Part shown: piece after piece, positions 61,038 to 64,000 of the stretch
Layout of the letters: the number at the start of each line of letters is the position of its first letter
How positions within the stretch are numbered: the first letter of the stretch is position 1
Assembly (NCBI RefSeq): GCF_950100655.1
Contig: NZ_CATNLY010000012.1
Span: forward strand, 744,001 to 808,000
Origin: Pleomorphomonas sp. T1.2MG-36
GTDB taxonomy: Bacteria > Pseudomonadota > Alphaproteobacteria > Rhizobiales > Pleomorphomonadaceae
Direction: 5' to 3'
Length of the DNA: 64,000 bases
Translations under genes and position numbers: made by a program
The notes under the pieces: generated by a model
The model's database searches: none
Told to the model about the DNA's origin: nothing
Seen by the model: the letters and a program-made list of their open reading frames with translations, nothing else

Positions 61038-61070
61038 GGGCGGCCGACGCCCGCACGGCGTCGGCCGCCC
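61038..61070. terminator. Perfect 14-bp hairpin between convergent genes
   Basis: GGGCGGCCGACGCC (61038-61051) / GGCGTCGGCCGCCC (61057-61070) with a 5-nt loop and no T tract. Placed 2 bp after the kinase stop and 15 bp from the GH65 stop, it is likely a shared 3'-end structure for both convergent transcripts. Confidence 0.65.
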
Positions 61071-61084
61071 GATGTCGATGCCCC

Positions 61085-64000
61085 TCAGGCGACGTAGTCG
61101 GCGAGCACGAAGTCGTCGAGGCTGGGTATGATCGCGTCGGCTTCGGTCAGAACCGACGACTTGCCGATCCCCAGCGCCGCCATGCCTGCCCCCTTGATCG
61201 AGGCGACACCGGCTACCGCGTCCTCGACGCCGAGGCAGTCGGCCGGATCGGCCCCGAGTTGAGCCGCCGCCTTCAGGAAGATTTCCGGATCGGGCTTGCC
61301 CCGCTTCAGCAGGCGCGCATCGACCACCGTATCGAACATGTCGGCAATGCCGAGCCGGTCGAGAATGGCCGGGGCGTTCTGGCTGACCGATGCGAGTCCG
61401 ATCTTGAGACCGGCGGCGCGCACGGCTTCAAGCGTATCGAGGGCGCCGGGCAGAAGGTCATCCCGGGTCATGGTACCGATAAGTTCCTTGTACCAGACGT
61501 TCTTCATGTCGGCGAGGCGGTCGAACTCGGCCGGCTCCAGCGTGACACCCCCCTTGTCGAGGATCATCTGCAAGGACATGCGGCGATCGATGCCCTTGAG
61601 ACTCTCTGCAAGCTCGTCATCGAAACCGATGCCGAGCGTGTCGGCCAACCGCTTCCAGGCGAGGTGATGGAAACGCGCGGTGTCGGTGATGACGCCGTCG
61701 AGATCGAAGACGACGGCCTTGAAGGGCTTCTTATCGAAGATCTTCGGCAAGGCCACACGGCGCGTCGGCTCGGCTGCCGAGAGGTCAACCGGTTCGCCGC
61801 GATGGAACAGGCGAATGGCCTCGCCCTCGACGAGCCGGAACTCCGTGCCGGCCGCCGATACGGCGACTTCCAGCGTCCGCCCATGATCGACAAGGCGGAA
61901 GCGATAGCGGCTCCAGCTCTTCGGCAGCGACGGCGCAAAGTGAAGCTCGCCCTTGATCGCCCTCAGGCCGGCGAAGCCATGCACGACACTCATCCACGTG
62001 CCGCCCATCGCCGCCGTATGGACGCCGTGGAACGTGTTGCCATGGCTGTTGTCGATGTCCATGCGGGCGGCATCCATGAAGAACTCATAGGCCCGCTCAT
62101 CCAGCCCGACTTCCGCGGCAATGATCGAGTGGATGCAGGTGGAGAGCGAGGAGTCGTGGGTGGTGATGGCTTCGTAATAGTCGAAGTCGCGCCGCTTCAC
62201 GGCCTTGGAGAACAGCTCGCCGCGCAGGAACAGGGCGAGCAACACGTCGGCCTGCTTGCAGACCTGATGACGGTAGATCACCAGCGGATGGTAGTGCAGG
62301 AGCAGCGGATAGTTTTCGGCCGGCGTGCCGGCAAAGTCCCACACCTTGCGGGACAGGAAGACATCGTCCTGAGCGTGGATGCCAAGCTTGTCGTCGTAGG
62401 GCAGCCGCAACCGGTCCGAAACGTCGGACCAGTGGGCGATCTCCTCACCGGCAAGGTCGATACGCTCGGAGAGCCTGGCAAACGCCTCGGGCTTCTCCCG
62501 GTTCATCCATCCTGCAATCTCGGCCGCGAAGGCCAGATGGGTCTTGGCCATCACGTTGGTGTAGAAGTTGTTGTTGACGAGGGCCGTGTACTCGTCCGGC
62601 CCCGTCACCTCGTCGATATGGAAGGCACCGTCGACGAGATGGGCGAGATCCGCCCAGACGCGCGCCGTTTCGAACACCAGTTCGGCCGCGCCATCGGCGA
62701 GCAAGGATAGATCACCGGTGGCTTCGACATACTGCTTGATGGCGAAGGCGATGTCGGCGTTGATGTGATATTGCGCCGTTCCGGCCGGAAAATAGGCCGA
62801 GCATTCCTCGCCGGTTATGGTCCGCCAGGGGTAGAGCGCGCCACGGATGTGGCCGAGATCGCGAGCGCGGGCACGCGCCTTGTCGAGATAGCCGATGCGG
62901 TGCTGAAGCACGGCGCGCGCCAGCTCAGGCATGGTGCGCAGGAAGACCGGCAGGACATAGATCTCGGTGTCCCAGAAGGAGTGGCCTTCATAGCCCTCCC
63001 CCGTCAGCCCCTTGGCGGCGATGTTGGTGCGACCATCGCGGCCGATCGACTGGAAGAGGTGATAGAGGTTGAAGTGGAGGCCCTGCGACAGGGCGTCGTC
63101 CCCTTCGATCTCGATGTCGGCCTTCTCCCAGAAGGCAGCAAGGCGGGTGCGCTGTTCGTCGGCGAGACCCGTAAAGCCAACGGCAAGCGCTCCATTCAGT
63201 GCCTCGTCGGCGCGGGCGGCCAGTTCGTCGGCCGGGGCGTCGCGACTGGTGACGATGGCGGTCATCTTTTCCAGTGTGACGGTTTCGCCGGCCTTGGCCG
63301 AGACGCCGAACCGCTGGGAAAGGACGCCGTTCGTCTCCGACGCCTCGCTCGAACCGGCGTCACCACCGACCAGACCGACCCGCGTTTCGATCCTGAGCGT
63401 CAGCCCGCTATTGTGGGTTCGCGAGACCAGGACCGACCGACCAGGGCCGGCGTTGGCTTCCACGACGCTAAGCGCCCTGGCCGAGGCACCGGACCCAAGG
63501 CGGGGATCGAAGCTTTCCTCGCCCCCCTGCACCCTGCTGTTGAGCGTGGCGACGAACTCGATGCTGGCGTCGGCATCGAGCGGCGTCACGGTTACCTGTT
63601 GGGAGAGAATGGCACTGCGGGACAAGCTGACGAGCCGCTTGGAAACGATGCGCACCCGCCGGCCGGCCGGCGACTTCCAGTCTACGCTGCGGACCAGAAC
63701 GCCCTCGCGAAAATCGAGGCTGCGTTCGTAGGCGAGGATCGCACCGGTCGCGAGGTTGAAGCGCTCGCCGTTCACGGCGATCTCGACACCCTTGGCGTTG
63801 GGCAGGTTGAGCATGAACTCGTTGATGCGCGCGAAGCCATAGGCATTCTCGGGATAGCGGATTGCCTCGGTGTCGTAGAAGCCGTTGACGTAGGTCCCTT
63901 CCATGCTGGCATCGGCCTCGCCCAACCAGGCCTCGTCGTGACTGCCACGGGTACCGATGTGGCCATTGCCGAGCGCGAACAGCGTCTCGCGCAGCAGACT
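61085..64000 (-). CDS. GH65 disaccharide phosphorylase fused to beta-phosphoglucomutase, 5' end outside window
   Basis: At least 970 residues, open to base 64000 (upstream codons give ETLFALGNGHIGTRGS, the GH65 N-terminus). Residues up to about 725 of the visible part form the GH65 phosphorylase with catalytic Glu in HIDEVTGPDEYTALVNNN and the barrel stretch GEGYEGHSFWDTEIYVLPVF. The last 220 residues are a HAD-type beta-phosphoglucomutase: AVVFDLDGVITDTARFHHLAW, with the Asp nucleophile, LASVSQNAP, GKPDPEIF and GVEDAVAGV. So maltose, trehalose, kojibiose or a similar disaccharide is cleaved to beta-glucose-1-phosphate and passed on to glucose-6-phosphate. Substrate undetermined. Confidence 0.93.
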   Translation of the reverse strand, partial: SLLRETLFALGNGHIGTRGSHDEAWLGEADASMEGTYVNGFYDTEAIRYPENAYGFARINEFMLNLPNAKGVEIAVNGERFNLATGAILAYERSLDFREGVLVRSVDWKSPAGRRVRIVSKRLVSLSRSAILSQQVTVTPLDADASIEFVATLNSRVQGGEESFDPRLGSGASARALSVVEANAGPGRSVLVSRTHNSGLTLRIETRVGLVGGDAGSSEASETNGVLSQRFGVSAKAGETVTLEKMTAIVTSRDAPADELAARADEALNGALAVGFTGLADEQRTRLAAFWEKADIEIEGDDALSQGLHFNLYHLFQSIGRDGRTNIAAKGLTGEGYEGHSFWDTEIYVLPVFLRTMPELARAVLQHRIGYLDKARARARDLGHIRGALYPWRTITGEECSAYFPAGTAQYHINADIAFAIKQYVEATGDLSLLADGAAELVFETARVWADLAHLVDGAFHIDEVTGPDEYTALVNNNFYTNVMAKTHLAFAAEIAGWMNREKPEAFARLSERIDLAGEEIAHWSDVSDRLRLPYDDKLGIHAQDDVFLSRKVWDFAGTPAENYPLLLHYHPLVIYRHQVCKQADVLLALFLRGELFSKAVKRRDFDYYEAITTHDSSLSTCIHSIIAAEVGLDERAYEFFMDAARMDIDNSHGNTFHGVHTAAMGGTWMSVVHGFAGLRAIKGELHFAPSLPKSWSRYRFRLVDHGRTLEVAVSAAGTEFRLVEGEAIRLFHRGEPVDLSAAEPTRRVALPKIFDKKPFKAVVFDLDGVITDTARFHHLAWKRLADTLGIGFDDELAESLKGIDRRMSLQMILDKGGVTLEPAEFDRLADMKNVWYKELIGTMTRDDLLPGALDTLEAVRAAGLKIGLASVSQNAPAILDRLGIADMFDTVVDARLLKRGKPDPEIFLKAAAQLGADPADCLGVEDAVAGVASIKGAGMAALGIGKSSVLTEADAIIPSLDDFVLADYVA

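Noticed and set aside
61259..62710. 483-codon plus-strand frame opposite the GH65/PGM fusion
   Set aside because: Lies wholly within conserved enzyme codons on the other strand.
1..64000. CRISPR arrays, insertion sequences, tRNA or rRNA genes
   Set aside because: No regularly spaced direct repeats, transposase frames with terminal repeats, or tRNA-like cloverleafs were recognised by eye; a tRNAscan or ISfinder search would settle it.

Overview
The window is GC-rich chromosomal DNA from an alphaproteobacterium, most likely a Hyphomicrobiales (Rhizobiales) member. The evidence is the PhyR-NepR-EcfG stress switch, HRxxN-type kinases, a SitABCD manganese importer, IolR/RpiR-type control of inositol catabolism, a PhrR/PraR-like XRE regulator and a KaiC-KaiB-kinase cluster. 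I cannot assign a genus. I saw no insertion sequence, prophage, CRISPR array, tRNA or rRNA. Both window ends cut genes: an FGGY sugar kinase on the left and a GH65 phosphorylase/beta-phosphoglucomutase fusion on the right.

Region 1 (1-12.2 kb) is a general stress response (GSR) island. phyR (-) and nepR-ecfG (+) diverge from a short spacer holding one EcfG-type promoter per direction (GGAAC-N16-CGTT). The same motif with exactly 16-nt spacing stands before a DUF883-like/holin-like pair, a DUF1328 protein and a 24-residue membrane peptide. A PhyR-adjacent HRxxN kinase with a degenerate ATP site, a kinase/regulator/kinase operon, an AI-2E-type permease, a zinc metallopeptidase and two more small membrane proteins fill the rest.

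Region 2 (12.2-30.2 kb) is mostly transport. It holds a ferrous-iron system ftrABC (-) with ftrD divergent (+), an RND efflux adaptor/pump pair, an aldo/keto reductase-like protein lacking catalytic residues, a GFA-family zinc protein, a DAO-type flavin oxidoreductase, the methionine importer metQ-metN-metI, and sitABCD.

Region 3 (30.2-47 kb) is a full inositol regulon: an ABC importer (ATPase, permease, binding protein), two Gfo/Idh dehydrogenases, iolE (-), two paralogous RpiR regulators and iolC-iolD-iolB-iolA. GGAA-N6-TTCC operators lie at three promoters and a near-match lies at a fourth, so the scattered units are probably controlled together. Carbon would run from myo-inositol through inosose and ring cleavage to dihydroxyacetone phosphate and, via IolA, acetyl-CoA.

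Region 4 (47-64 kb) has a chemoreceptor, then a GT4-type glycosyltransferase with a C-terminal helical domain coupled to a GH130 protein. Next comes an unusual regulatory cluster: XRE regulator, a 79-residue protein coupled to a double-GNAT protein, a divergent LysR regulator and a 57-residue protein. After that come kaiC-kaiB and an HRxxN kinase in one operon, and the GH65-PGM fusion. The cluster at 54.0-57.3 kb is the part I recognise least. The KaiBC-kinase operon, in a genome region that also encodes PhyR, raises a testable clock-to-stress link.
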